38,158 nt of DNA from Okeania sp. KiyG1 (GCF_014132355.1 NZ_BLZO01000139.1:1-38158), one strand, 5' to 3'; shown: positions 8,433 to 16,824, counted from the stretch's first letter. The notes: generated by a model from the sequence alone, not told the origin. Program-made: numbers and translations.

Positions 8433-9155
8433 TTATATTTTTTGAAATTCAGTAATTCGATCTAAGGGTACATCCAAAATAGCAAATTTTTGCCATCCTA
8501 TTGCATCAAAATGCCACCATTCTGTTATTAAAGCTTCAAAGCCATACTTGTTCATTTTCTCTACTAATAGTTCGCTATTTCTCTGAACTTCTAATTTATT
8601 ACCTAAATAATTGCGCCAAGCTTTTTCAGAAAAATCATCAAATTCTGTAGGCATTTCTAACTCTTTACCAGTGTTTAAATCAACTAAAGTCACATCAACT
8701 GCAGCACCACGATTATGTCGAGAACCTTTCTCAGGATTAGCAACATAACGAGAATCTGGCAAAACTTCCCACATCTTTTTTGTAACTGATAGAGGTCGAT
8801 AGCAATCATAAACTTTTAAACCTAATCCTATTGTTTTTAAATCTGCCTGAACTTGTGATAATTTTTCTGCTACTTCTTTTCTTAAAGCACATTTTGCTAC
8901 AGGGTATAATTTTTGGTTGAGGAAATTATTTGTAGTGGCGTAGCGAATATCTAAAATAATCTCAGAATTAAGAGTTTTTATATCTACTAATCTTGCCCAT
9001 TCAGGTATTTTAGATTCAGCTATGTTATGATTCAATATTGCTTGAGTAATACCTACTTTGACTTGCGGAAAATTGATAGATATTGCAAATATAAGTGCTG
9101 CTAAAATGAGAACTATCGATCTTTGTAAAAGTAGTAGTAGGTAAGAAGTTTTCAT
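8433..9155 (-). CDS. D-alanyl-D-alanine dipeptidase (VanX/DdpX family, peptidase M15D)
   Basis: This zinc peptidase hydrolyses D-Ala-D-Ala and acts in peptidoglycan turnover or dipeptide recycling. Residues 5-27 form one hydrophobic segment, so the enzyme is exported or membrane-anchored. Catalytic elements are complete: DIRYATTNNF (69-78), the substrate-binding Arg in YDCYRP (Arg120), SRHNRGAAVD (145-154) giving zinc ligands His147 and Asp154, and EWWHF with Glu212 as base and His215 as third ligand. The length of 240 aa is normal including the leader. The ATG at 9155 overlaps the stop of the 46-residue ORF upstream by four bases (ATGA), suggesting coupled translation. Resistance to vancomycin is not implied, since no vanH or vanA homologue is nearby. 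Confidence 0.88.
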   Translation of the reverse strand: MKTSYLLLLLQRSIVLILAALIFAISINFPQVKVGITQAILNHNIAESKIPEWARLVDIKTLNSEIILDIRYATTNNFLNQKLYPVAKCALRKEVAEKLSQVQADLKTIGLGLKVYDCYRPLSVTKKMWEVLPDSRYVANPEKGSRHNRGAAVDVTLVDLNTGKELEMPTEFDDFSEKAWRNYLGNKLEVQRNSELLVEKMNKYGFEALITEWWHFDAIGWQKFAILDVPLDRITEFQKI

Positions 9156-9292
9156 AATATTTTATGTAAGCATTCCGTTGAACTAGCATTTAATTCCCGC
9201 ATTCCTAGCTCTAAAATTTGGGGTAATTGTTCTTCAAAATAATGGATACGTGAAATTAATTCATCGGGGATATTTAGGGTGATTTGTGGCAT
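9152..9292 (-). CDS. Small antitoxin-like protein, 46 aa, probably truncated
   Basis: Reading from ATG 9292 gives MPQITLNIPDELISRIHYFE, then about 26 more residues to a TGA at 9152. The opening resembles the N-termini of cyanobacterial antitoxin-type proteins that begin with a beta strand and an IPDEL turn and are normally about twice this length. The last residues (ECLHKIL) are encoded by AAGCATTCC, a fragment of a dispersed repeat found elsewhere in the window. The original 3' end was therefore probably replaced when that repeat arrived. Its stop overlaps the vanX-like ATG. It lies 40 bp after another antitoxin-like gene on the same strand, so the two likely formed an operon. Confidence 0.5.
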   Translation of the reverse strand: MPQITLNIPDELISRIHYFEEQLPQILELGMRELNASSTECLHKIL

Positions 9293-9328
9293 ATATTTAT
9301 CCTGTTTTTTATTTGATATTAAAGGGTA

Positions 9329-9583
9329 TTATTCAACGTCTATTCCTTCCCACATTTCAGAAATTGGTTTAGTTTGTCCAGATTTTGCTTGTTGCAATGC
9401 TCTTCTGAGACTAGCTTTTATTTCTTCAACGGGAGTATCGTCAGGATCGGGTTCATCTTCTTCTGCTACTTCGGGAAAAAGTAGGATAACTCGCACTTTT
9501 CCTGGAGGTAAATTTTCAATAGGTTGGTCGAGGAATAATTGTCCGTTTTCATCAATAGTTCCTGTTACTTCAATGGCTTTCAT
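9329..9583 (-). CDS. RelN-like antitoxin-type protein, 84 aa
   Basis: The protein opens MKAIEVTGTIDENGQLFLDQ and continues PIENLPPGKVRVILLFPE, a beta-strand-rich N-terminus typical of cyanobacterial type II antitoxins. A very acidic linker follows (EEDEPDPDDTPVEE), then a helical tail (IKASLRRALQQAKSG) of the kind that wraps a toxin. I chose the ATG at 9583 because the conserved part begins there; an in-frame ATG at 9610 would add nine residues rich in Lys and Leu without support. The downstream partner is the truncated 46-aa ORF, so a matching toxin is not identifiable here. Function is inferred from architecture only. Confidence 0.6.
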   Translation of the reverse strand: MKAIEVTGTIDENGQLFLDQPIENLPPGKVRVILLFPEVAEEDEPDPDDTPVEEIKASLRRALQQAKSGQTKPISEMWEGIDVE

Positions 9584-9667
9584 TTGTTTTTTCAATAATA
9601 TAATGGTCAATTATATTATAATTTGTTTGAAACTAATTATTTTCTCTTTTTCAGAGTCAGATTTACA

Positions 9668-9997
9668 ATGGATAATACCATAGATTTTTATAAGCAATGT
9701 GTCAAAAAACTTCTCTGTGAATATGAATATCTCAAGGATGAAGATTCGTAAATTGAGCTAATTTTTGATGATGAAAGAATGCGTTATTTGGTTTTGTGGG
9801 TGGGATGGTATAAATATAAGCCTATTCATCAATGTGTTGTACATATTGATATTGTTGAGGATAGTATTATTATTCAATGTAATGATACGGAAGAATCAAT
9901 AGTAGAAAAATTAGTAGAGATGGGAATTTATCAGGAGAATATTAGTTTGAATTTTATACATCCTCAACATCGAGGTTATTTGGAAATAGCTACCTAA
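9668..9997 (+). pseudogene. xisI: XisI-family protein with an in-frame stop
   Basis: XisI proteins are small factors first described as controlling excision of the fdxN element in Anabaena and are now known as multicopy families in filamentous cyanobacteria. From ATG 9668 the frame reads MDNTIDFYKQCVKKLLCEYE, hits TAA at 9749-9751, and continues in the same frame (IELIFDDERMRYLVLWVGWY, then VHIDIVEDSIIIQCNDTEES) to 9997. The strands and the VHIDI core align with the intact XisI at 18386-18718. One nonsense substitution therefore broke it. The open part from 9779 alone lacks the N-terminal helix. No xisH lies beside it. Confidence 0.8.
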
Positions 9998-10117
9998 TTT
10001 TATCCTCTGGAAAAAAGGCGATCGCTCGACTTAAGTAGCAATAAAAATAGAGTCAATATTACAGAAGATTTCTCGCATAAGAAGTACAGATATTAACAAT
10101 TAAATGTTCCCAGTGCG

Positions 10118-10136
10118 GGCATCTTGCCCGCGTGGA
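10118..10136. repeat. GCGGGCATCTTGCCCGC palindrome
   Basis: This is a short inverted repeat around CATCTTG. Relatives with different arms are in tandem at about 15948-15993 (GCAGGCATCTTGCCTGC) and at 34463-34480 (GGGAGCAAGATGCTCCC). It is the only feature in the short gap after the XisI pseudogene. Confidence 0.55.
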
Positions 10137-10227
10137 TGTATCTCAATAAGTTGAAATATTTTGTTCTGGTTTTAAACCACTGACATTAATTGTTTGGTTC
10201 ATAGTTTATTGTGATTATAGAATTGTA

Positions 10228-10323
10228 TTATTTTAGCACCAATTCGTTTTGAGTAGCTTTTATAGCAGAAATAATTCTAATAATAGAATCTTCTTCTCGA
10301 AAACAATGAACTAGAATTAATAT
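10228..10323 (-). pseudogene. C-terminal remnant of a BrnT-type toxin
   Basis: The minus-strand frame reads RILILVHCFREEDSIIRIIS then AIKATQNELVLK and a stop at 10228. The core V-(V/H)-C-F-R-E-E-D-x-I-R-I-I-S-A matches the C-terminal strand of BrnT ribonuclease toxins, which normally have an R-x-I-S-A-R-K/E-A motif; here Arg is Ile in ISAIKAT. The N-terminal two-thirds and any BrnA antitoxin are missing. It directly abuts the MazF-type gene, suggesting that a later insertion or deletion removed the rest. Confidence 0.6.
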
Positions 10324-10339
10324 TCTCAATGAGAATATT

Positions 10340-10687
10340 CTATAACCCTAAACAATAACGAATTGATGCCTCAATTTCTGCCATTTTAGTTTCAGAAATT
10401 CGTCCCGCTGGAGAATCAGGAAAACGATTTTTATCTAAAGAACGGATTTGAAAACATAAAAAAACAGTCTCCATTGGCAATCCACTTTCAGAAGAAGAAA
10501 CACGCACATTAGTGGGAAAGTCACGGGTGATATTTTCACCTTTTGTTCCTACAATTACAGTAATAACTAAGGGTAGTTGGTTAAGAGAATCAATTGATAA
10601 AATTAACACAGGTCTTTGTCCTGCTTGTTCTCTGCCTTGAACCGGATTAAGATTAACAAAATAAATCTCGCCTCTTTGAATGGTCAT
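10340..10687 (-). CDS. MazF/PemK-family mRNA interferase toxin
   Basis: This type II toxin family cleaves mRNA. In 115 aa the family pattern is clear: MTIQRGEIYFVNLNPVQGRE at the N-terminus (catalytic-region RG-I-Y and the P-V-x-G-x-E-Q loop), QRPVLILS, a central strand VITVIVGTKG, SGLPMETVFLCFQIRSLDK with the usual S-G-L and Q-I-R-x-L-D segments, and a helical end KMAEIEASIRYCLGL. It begins four bases before the stop of the antitoxin gene (ATGA overlap), so the pair is one operon with coupled translation. The reading frame is intact. Confidence 0.9.
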   Translation of the reverse strand: MTIQRGEIYFVNLNPVQGREQAGQRPVLILSIDSLNQLPLVITVIVGTKGENITRDFPTNVRVSSSESGLPMETVFLCFQIRSLDKNRFPDSPAGRISETKMAEIEASIRYCLGL

Positions 10688-10899
10688 AAATCAGTTAAAC
10701 CATCCATTTCAGTGATTTTAAATTCCTGTTCTATTTGCTGAATTTCAGCTTGAATAGATGGATCGTTTGCCATTGCTTCTAGTTGTGTTGTTAAGTTAGA
10801 AACACTGATTTCTATTTCTTGATCTCCATAAGTAGCTTTTAATCTTTCTAAAAAGCTCTGATCGAGTTCACTAGCTTTTAAACGATAGGTAGTTACCAT
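10684..10899 (-). CDS. Antitoxin partner of the MazF-type toxin, 71 aa
   Basis: The small acidic protein begins MVTTYRLKASELDQSFLERL and has an N-terminal strand followed by a helix, then a long helical tail (ISVSNLTTQLEAMANDPSIQ) ending EMDGLTDL. It resembles cyanobacterial antitoxins that precede MazF-type genes; the C-terminal helix would bind and block the toxin. The start at 10899 is the first ATG, with an upstream A/T-rich leader that could hold the autoregulated promoter. The stop overlaps the toxin start by four bases. Classification as antitoxin rests on position and size more than on sequence motifs. Confidence 0.75.
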   Translation of the reverse strand: MVTTYRLKASELDQSFLERLKATYGDQEIEISVSNLTTQLEAMANDPSIQAEIQQIEQEFKITEMDGLTDL

Positions 10900-10979
10900 T
10901 TTGAGTTATTATTTTTGTTAAAGTTGATTTGCGGGCTAAGAAGTTTGCATAAATTATATTATATTTGCTCCAAGAAATT

Positions 10980-11375
10980 TCAAGGGATAAAAATTCGCAT
11001 TGTACCTTGGTAATATTCAATATCTATCGCAATTTCTACTAAGCGGTTGACACAACGTTCTCGATAATTTGAGTCAGCTAGGAGTCTATCGACATTAGCG
11101 ATGGTTAATACAGGAAAAGAAGTAGGGGTATTTTCTTCACGGATGACTTGCTCCAAAGAATCTTTACCTTTCATACTGCGGTTAGCGGTTAGCAAAATCA
11201 TTTGATTAGCTTGTGCAAACCTCCAAACTTGGCGATCGCTACTATTCATTGGTAATTCTACTTCGGAAAAATTGACAAAACGAACGTCAATCAAATCTAA
11301 CCAACCGCTAGCAGTCAGACTACCTAGTAGAATTAGAGCAGGCCCATTGAGATTATAATCTATCAAAAAGTTCAT
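10980..11375 (-). CDS. PIN-like (DUF5615-type) toxin candidate
   Basis: The protein of 131 aa opens MNFLIDYNLNGPALILLGSL, with an acidic residue (Asp6) at the end of the first strand as in PIN-like nucleases. The middle reads DRQVWRFAQANQMILLTANR, matching the D-x-x-V-W-x-x-A-x-x-x-x-x-x-L-L-T pattern of DUF5615/Mut7-C-like domains, although the Asp usually found after LLT is Asn here. The second half (RERCVNRLVEIAIDIEYYQG) is helical. It is preceded by a DUF433-type gene with a four-base overlap, the common antitoxin partner of DUF5615 proteins. The change at the catalytic position could mean reduced nuclease activity. Confidence 0.65.
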   Translation of the reverse strand: MNFLIDYNLNGPALILLGSLTASGWLDLIDVRFVNFSEVELPMNSSDRQVWRFAQANQMILLTANRSMKGKDSLEQVIREENTPTSFPVLTIANVDRLLADSNYRERCVNRLVEIAIDIEYYQGTMRIFIP

Positions 11376-11746
11376 ACTTGCGATCCCAGTTGAGCTTTAG
11401 CTCTTTGCAGTTTGGCACGGATAGCTTCTGTTCCTGGTTTTGGTGGTGTGGTAGCAATGCGAGCAAATAGGGTGCTATTTTGTGCTTCCCAATATTTTTG
11501 GAGTGCTTCTGCTTCTTGGAGTACCGTTTGATATTCTGCTTCAACTTCTGGACGGTGAGCTTCGATGTAAGATAAAGCTGCCTGAAGTTGTTCGTCGGTG
11601 AGACTTAGCATACTGCGGATAAACTGAGGTGGGTACTGTGCTGTTAAATAGTCCATGATGTCGTAGATGGTTATGCGAGTTCCTGTTATTGTTAATCCTC
11701 GTTCGGTTATGGCGATCGCTTTTTGTTGATTAGATGGAGATGTCAT
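11372..11746 (-). CDS. DUF433-domain antitoxin, 124 aa
   Basis: DUF433 proteins are winged-helix DNA-binding antitoxins that pair with DUF5615 or PIN toxins. The signature is visible at residues 10-60: ITERGLTITGTRITIYDIMD, then YLTAQYPPQFIRSMLSLTDE, QLQAALSYIEAHRPEVEAEY. The extra C-terminal 60 residues form a helical, charged tail (EAEALQKYWEAQN, KLQRAKAQL) that would contact the toxin. ATG at 11746 is the only reasonable start. The stop overlaps the downstream toxin start (ATGA), so the two are one operon, and autorepression by the antitoxin is expected from the family but no operator can be pinned down. Confidence 0.85.
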   Translation of the reverse strand: MTSPSNQQKAIAITERGLTITGTRITIYDIMDYLTAQYPPQFIRSMLSLTDEQLQAALSYIEAHRPEVEAEYQTVLQEAEALQKYWEAQNSTLFARIATTPPKPGTEAIRAKLQRAKAQLGSQV

Positions 11747-11800
11747 TTTGAGATTTATTATGAATTTGTCTTGATTATATTATCAAAGCTAAGTTCTATA

Positions 11801-12170
11801 TCATAGTTGATAAGCCAAAATAGAGTCAATATTTATCTGCCAATTTTCATCTAAAAATTGTAGATTTTCATCATAAATTATAGTTAGTTCTCCCAGATTT
11901 TGTGCAGCTATATCATTAGCTTTGAGAAAAATTTTAATTTAATCCAACGTTTTTATTGGTAACACCAATTGAGTTACTAACTAACTCAGCAGATAGGGAA
12001 CGAGGCAAGATAATTTCTTCATAATATTTATCTTCTTCATCCCAATAACCGCAGATTTTATAATCGCATAATTCTAGATGTTCTCTCACTAAAGAGTTAG
12101 CATCTAAATTTTCTATTACTTCTGTTAAATCTTGCCAAACGGGGTGATTTTTTAATTCTATTTGAGTCAT
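11801..12170 (-). CDS. Unknown protein, frameshifted near its middle; possible immunity protein
   Basis: The frame from ATG 12170 gives MTQIELKNHPVWQDLTEVIE and runs to GVTNKNVGLN, then a TAA at 11934. In the next frame the sequence continues without a gap as KIFLKANDIAAQNLGELTII, then YDENLQFLDENWQINIDSIL and AYQL to a stop at 11801. One surplus T, or two missing bases, in AAATTAAAATTTTT would explain the split. The joined protein would be about 122 aa, acidic and soluble. It starts 13 bp after a possible toxin-domain gene on the same strand, an arrangement typical of polymorphic toxin-immunity pairs. I do not recognise the family, so immunity function is inference from position. Confidence 0.5.
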
Positions 12171-12183
12171 AGTTAATTGATAA

Positions 12184-12492
12184 TTAATGTTCTGTTACAA
12201 AACCAGGAAAGTGTAAAACTTCATCTATAATTATTCCGTGAAATCGGCGATCGCCTCCTTTTCCTAATACTTTTGATTTTAGGTCAAAACCTTCTATTTC
12301 GGAAGCAACAAGTCCAATATTACCGCGAGGGGGAACTATTCCTTTTTCAATAGCTTTTAAATGTTTGTTATTTTGGTCATATTTTATCCCCAGTTGTATT
12401 TGCTCTTTGCTAAAAGATACTAACTGATCGTTAGTTGTTTGGTATATTTTATCGGGCTGAATATCTGCCCAGTTATTGGATAGGGGTTCCAT
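12184..12492 (-). CDS. Unknown 102-aa protein resembling a detached toxin C-terminal domain
   Basis: The sequence MEPLSNNWADIQPDKIYQTT leads to a helix (DQLVSFSKEQIQLGIKYDQN), then GIVPPRGNIGLVASEIEGFD and the close LGKGGDRRFHGIIIDEVLHF followed by PGFVTEH. The C-terminal cluster of D, R, R, H and H looks like a catalytic face and resembles the tail domains of some secreted polymorphic toxins, but I cannot assign it to a named clade. There is no signal sequence or delivery region. Upstream is the WD40 tail of the CHAT pseudogene; downstream, 13 bp away, is the possible immunity gene. An orphan toxin cassette left behind by recombination is one reading. Confidence 0.45.
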   Translation of the reverse strand: MEPLSNNWADIQPDKIYQTTNDQLVSFSKEQIQLGIKYDQNNKHLKAIEKGIVPPRGNIGLVASEIEGFDLKSKVLGKGGDRRFHGIIIDEVLHFPGFVTEH

Positions 12493-12544
12493 TTATTTTT
12501 TGGGCAAGTTTGAATGATTAATTATCATACTATGAATTTTCTAA

Positions 12545-15500
12545 CTATTTGACTTCTTCTTGACACACTTTTAATTTCTCTTTTTCTTGGGGGCGAGTAG
12601 TTAAATATTCTTGCAACCAATCGCATCCTGTTGCTAATAGTTCGTTTAAGTTTTTATTCTGCCAAATAAATACTTTGCTTTGACCAGTTGCTATATATTT
12701 ACCATCGGGGGAAAAGACTATTTTACCTTGATTTTCTTCGGGAATTGTATGTTTAGCAATTTGTTTTCCGTCAAGAGTCCAGATGGTGAATTCATTGGGG
12801 TCTAAAACTGCAATTTGCTGACTATCAGGACTAAAAGCTATCCTAGAAGGAACTTGTAGCAGCTTAATTTCATTAACTAAATTTCCAGAAAAATCCCAAA
12901 TTCTGATTGAATTATCTGTATTAGTTACTGCTAAAAGTTTACTATCAGGACTGAAATCAACAGTGATAATCTCCTCTGGATTATTGATTTCAACCAGTTT
13001 GTTAGTTTTTATGTTTCTTAAGGATAAATTGCTCCCTTTCCACATTGCCAAATATTGACTATCAGGGCTAAATTTTATCCCTTCTGCAGCAAAAAGCGAT
13101 AAATTGGTTATATCATAAACAAATTTTCTCTAAGAATTGTTTTTCCTGCCTTTCAAAACCACGCTCAGAACTCATAAAGTTAATTTTTACAGGAGTACCA
13201 GGTTCTCCCATGAGCAATTTAAATACGTCACTTAAATTGTTAGGAATTTCTTGACCATCTATTGCCTCAATTACGTCACCACTTCTCAAACCTGCTTTCA
13301 TTGCTGTAGAATTTTGGAAAACATCAAGTATGTGTACTTCATAACTACCCGAAATGGTTTTCTTTATTGAACCTGGTACAATAGCTAGCATTGAAACTTC
13401 CTCTTGATTTGAGGAGTGTTTTGCATCAACATCTAGCGGATAGAGCAAATTACCAGAGGTATCCCAAAGTTTAGTTACTAAATCTGTTGAAATAGTCAAA
13501 ATATATTTGCCGTTTGGACTAACTAATACTTGGCGCAAATAACCAAAATTGTTTTTAAACTGCTTGACTTGCTGGGTTGATAAATCCCAGAAGCGCAGGG
13601 GGGGTTGCCCCATAGTAAAAAATCCAATTGTAGCTATTGTGCTGCCATCTAAACTTGAGTTATAGTATCTATGACCAATGTATGTGCCAGCAGACCAAGA
13701 GTGCAAAACTTTTTCCTCTGGACCAATACTTGCTTTTAGTTCAGGAATTAAATTACCTTCTAAATCAAATTTTTGAATGCTTTTTCTAGTAACAATAATT
13801 ATAAATTTTCCATCAGGAGTTATGCTGGCAAAATTACGATTACCAACATTAATTCTTCTTTTTTCTTTTTCTTGCCAATCCCAAATATCTACATAATTCT
13901 TACCATAATCTTTATTGATTACAATAATTTTTTACCATCTGCGCTATACTGCAAATCAATAAAACCTTTTTGTTTCATTTGGTTGATTTCCTTTTCATAG
14001 TCAGCAGGCAATTCTATAAAATCTGATTTAGCTTTGTAATTTAGCAATTTAATGCCCGATAACCCATTAAAAGCAATTGTTTTACTATCAGGACTGTAAC
14101 TGAAGTTAAAGCCTGAAAGACTGTTTGTTGTACTTCGAGGGATGAGCTTTCCAGAGCTAGAATCATAAAATTTGAATGTACCCTGGTTTTTTGTGATTAC
14201 TATAGCAATTTCTTTACCATTGGGGCTAAAACTAACATCACCAAGAAAACCTATAGTGTTTTGGAAAAAATCAATATCTGCAATTGGTTTACCTGATAAA
14301 TCCCAAAGCTTTGCTGCAAGGCCAGGAGTTTTATCTGAATTAATATCAACTCCTAAAGTTAATATTTGCTTTCCATCAGGACTAACAGCTATTTTAGTAA
14401 TTTGATTAGTATTGGCTTTAAATTCTCTAATTTTTTCCCAAGTTTCTAAGTTCCAAAAATGCACTACACCAGAACTATCTCCTATTAAAATTTCTTTGCC
14501 ATTAGGAGTAAACTCCATTGAGGAAAACCAGGACGAATTTTCACGACAAAATGGGGTAAAATTTCCGTAGCTTGAGCCAACCATTGAGGAATTAAACCAG
14601 CAGCAACCAAGGAAGATTTCCCACTACCCGAAGCACCAATAATAGCTACCAAATTTTGCCTTGCCACCTTTTCCAATAAAGAATTAGTCAACACTTTCCT
14701 GCCAAAAAATATTTCTGTATCATTTTCAGTAAAAGCACTCAATCCTTTATAGGGAGATATCTGAATTTTTCCTCCCAACTCCCACCAACGGGGAGGAATT
14801 TCCGCAGGATTTTGACATAAAACAGGCAACCAACTGACACAGGGAAAATCCTTTTCTAATATTTGTAACCTCTGGCGACTCTCCCGCAAAGAACTATATA
14901 AAGATAAACCTTGAGTATAATTTTCTAGAAAATATTGGAGAAACTTTGGAGCAATAACTACAGGCAAATTTTCCCGCATCACAATAATTTGCGGTAAATG
15001 TAAATCCTCACCTTCTGCCAATTGATAAGCCAAACCTAAACCATCACAAGCATTAAAAATTGCCAACTTTAAACCAGACTTAACAGCTTGTAGAAGATGA
15101 TTTTTTATTTCAGAAATAGTCAAAACATCTTGAGCATTAATTTGAATCGTACCAATACTCCCATTATCTTTCGTCTTGCCATGACCAGCAAAAAATAAAA
15201 TATCCCAAGATTGTTGCCATAAAGGTTCATCTAATTCTGTACGTTGAGGTTCTATTAACCAACAAATTTCTGCATCAGGAATTAATTCCCGAATCACCTT
15301 TTCATCAGCATCAGTCCCCGCATCATCTCCCAAAATAACTAAAATTTTTATCTTATCTTTTTGTCTAAATTTTTAGTCGTATCAACTCGTTGAAAATTAG
15401 GAGTAGCTAGAGCAATTTCAGCCTTCGGAAAATCCTTTAAAAATTCCATTCATGCCAAGGCAAACGTCGTAAACCATAATTTTCAGTTGTCAATAAAATT

Positions 15501-15894
15501 CTCGTACTTTCCGATTTATCTAAATAATTCCGAAGCAAAATTTCTATCGGTTGAAAATCGGAGGAACCAAACCAAGTATTGAAAGTTTTGGATAATAAAG
15601 TAGCTGCCTTTTTACAACCTGCAAAAGCTCCATTTTTATCATTATCAGAAATATTAGTAAAACCTGCTTTAGATTTTAAACGATTAGAAAAAAGACATCT
15701 AAATTTGTATATAAACTTTGCCAATGACGATACTGCTCTAAGATTTCTAAATGTGGAGGTAAATGTGCTGACTTACTAGCGATCGCTAAATTAGGTTCAT
15801 TTTTTATCGAATCTACATCTTGCCAAATTTCACCCCGCACCGAAAAACCCTCGTGAAACCCGCCATCAATATTGAGAGTAACTAACTTTCCCAT
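12545..15894 (-). pseudogene. CHAT protease / STAND NTPase / WD40-PDZ-WD40 protein, heavily decayed
   Basis: Starting at ATG 15894 ([20 protein letters not shown]) the gene encodes a large cyanobacterial CHAT-STAND protein. The caspase-like CHAT domain has its catalytic His in DILFFAGHGKT and Cys in LAIFNACDGLG (about 15200-15040). A STAND-type NTPase follows, with PYKGLSAFTENDTEIFFGR and Walker A GASGSGKSS (about 14770-14620). Soon after the P-loop (KIRPGFPQWS) the sequence jumps into WD40 repeats (SPDGKQILTL, SPDSKTIAF), so most of the NTPase is deleted near 14525. The WD40 array is interrupted by a PDZ-like domain (about 13390-13140: GSYEVHILDVF, AMKAGLRSGDVIEAIDGQEI) and resumes to 12545. 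Four frameshifts (near 15690, 15441, 15360, 13930) are each cured by one base in an A/T run; another lies near 13117. Such proteins are predicted to sense invasion and cleave a target. Confidence 0.85.
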
Positions 15895-15944
15895 AACTGC
15901 TCCTAAATTTATCAAAATGATGTACAAGGTAAATGCTGAAAATC

Positions 15945-16003
15945 TTGTGGCGCATGCATCTTGCCTCTTGTGGCGCAGGCATCTTGCCTGCATAGCCCGA
16001 TGG
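15945..16003. repeat. Tandem CATCTTGCC palindrome units
   Basis: Two tandem copies of a CTTGTGGCGCA(G/T)GCATCTTGCC unit lie between the CHAT gene start and the right end of the copy 2 element. The second is a palindrome (GCAGGCATCTTGCCTGC). It belongs to the same family as the unit at 10118. A 23/27 match of the adjacent GTACCTCATAACA segment recurs on the far side of the IS at about 17510. Confidence 0.55.
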
Positions 16004-16558
16004 CTGTACCTCATAACAGTAGAAAGCACTTTGACATCCTCCCCGGCCTAAAGGCATGGGGATTCCTACCGAGCCGTAACTCCTCGGCGGGTTGACGTTT
16101 TGCTTCGCATAGCTGCCGCTAACACTGGCTGCTGCTACCTTGACGCTAGTCTTACGCTTACCTCCACGTCCGTTTAATGTCTCGGACTGCCCGCCCGCAA
16201 CTAATATATTTATCGCTGCATTCTCATCTCTATCATGTTTTGCACCGCAGTTGAGACACTCCCATTCTCGCACCTTAAGGTCTAGCTTGCCACCTTTAAA
16301 GCCACAATTTGAGCAAATTTGAGAAGTAGGTTCAAGGGCGACTAATTACTCTAAAATCGCGACCATATTTTTCTGCTTTTCCTTCTAAGAATGTCCGGAA
16401 TTGTCTCCAACCTAAATCTGATATGGCTCTGGATAATTTACGGTTTTTAACCATTCCAGAAACGTTGTTATACTTCTAAAACAACTGTTTGGTTTTCACG
16501 AATTATTTTAGTAGATAATTTATGTAGAAAATCTGTCAAGCGTATCTTTCAGTTTGGC

Positions 16559-16586
16559 ATGTTTGCGCAGCATTCCGTAGGAAAAC
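16559..16586. repeat. Dispersed unit TTTGCGCAGCATTCCG(T)AGGAAA, read in frame in tnpB copy 2
   Basis: The unit TTTGCGCAGCATTCCGTAGG lies within tnpB copy 2 and adds about nine residues (YGMLRKHAK region) without shifting the frame, where copy 3 has only HG. Other copies: 8061-8090, 18878-18907, and in reverse complement near 24317; a fragment is at 9171. Confidence 0.65.
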
Positions 16587-16824
16587 TTAGCAACTCTTAG
16601 TCTTGCTTTTTCATACCTTTTAGACCCTTTGGTTTTATGAGATAATGACTTACTTAACTTTCTTAACTTCTTAATTCGTTTCTTAAGTGGTTTAGGAGCA
16701 TCAACCTTTGTACCATCACTAAATGTAGCAAAGGTAGATATGCCTAAATCTATACCTACTGAATTATCAGTTTGAGGTAAGATTTCTGGTTGTATTTCTA
16801 CTACAAAACTCAAGAAATATCTAT

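Noticed and set aside
8433-9155. VanX-type gene as evidence for vancomycin resistance
   Set aside because: No vanH, vanA/B ligase or VanRS pair is visible, and VanX-like dipeptidases are common in bacteria without resistance.
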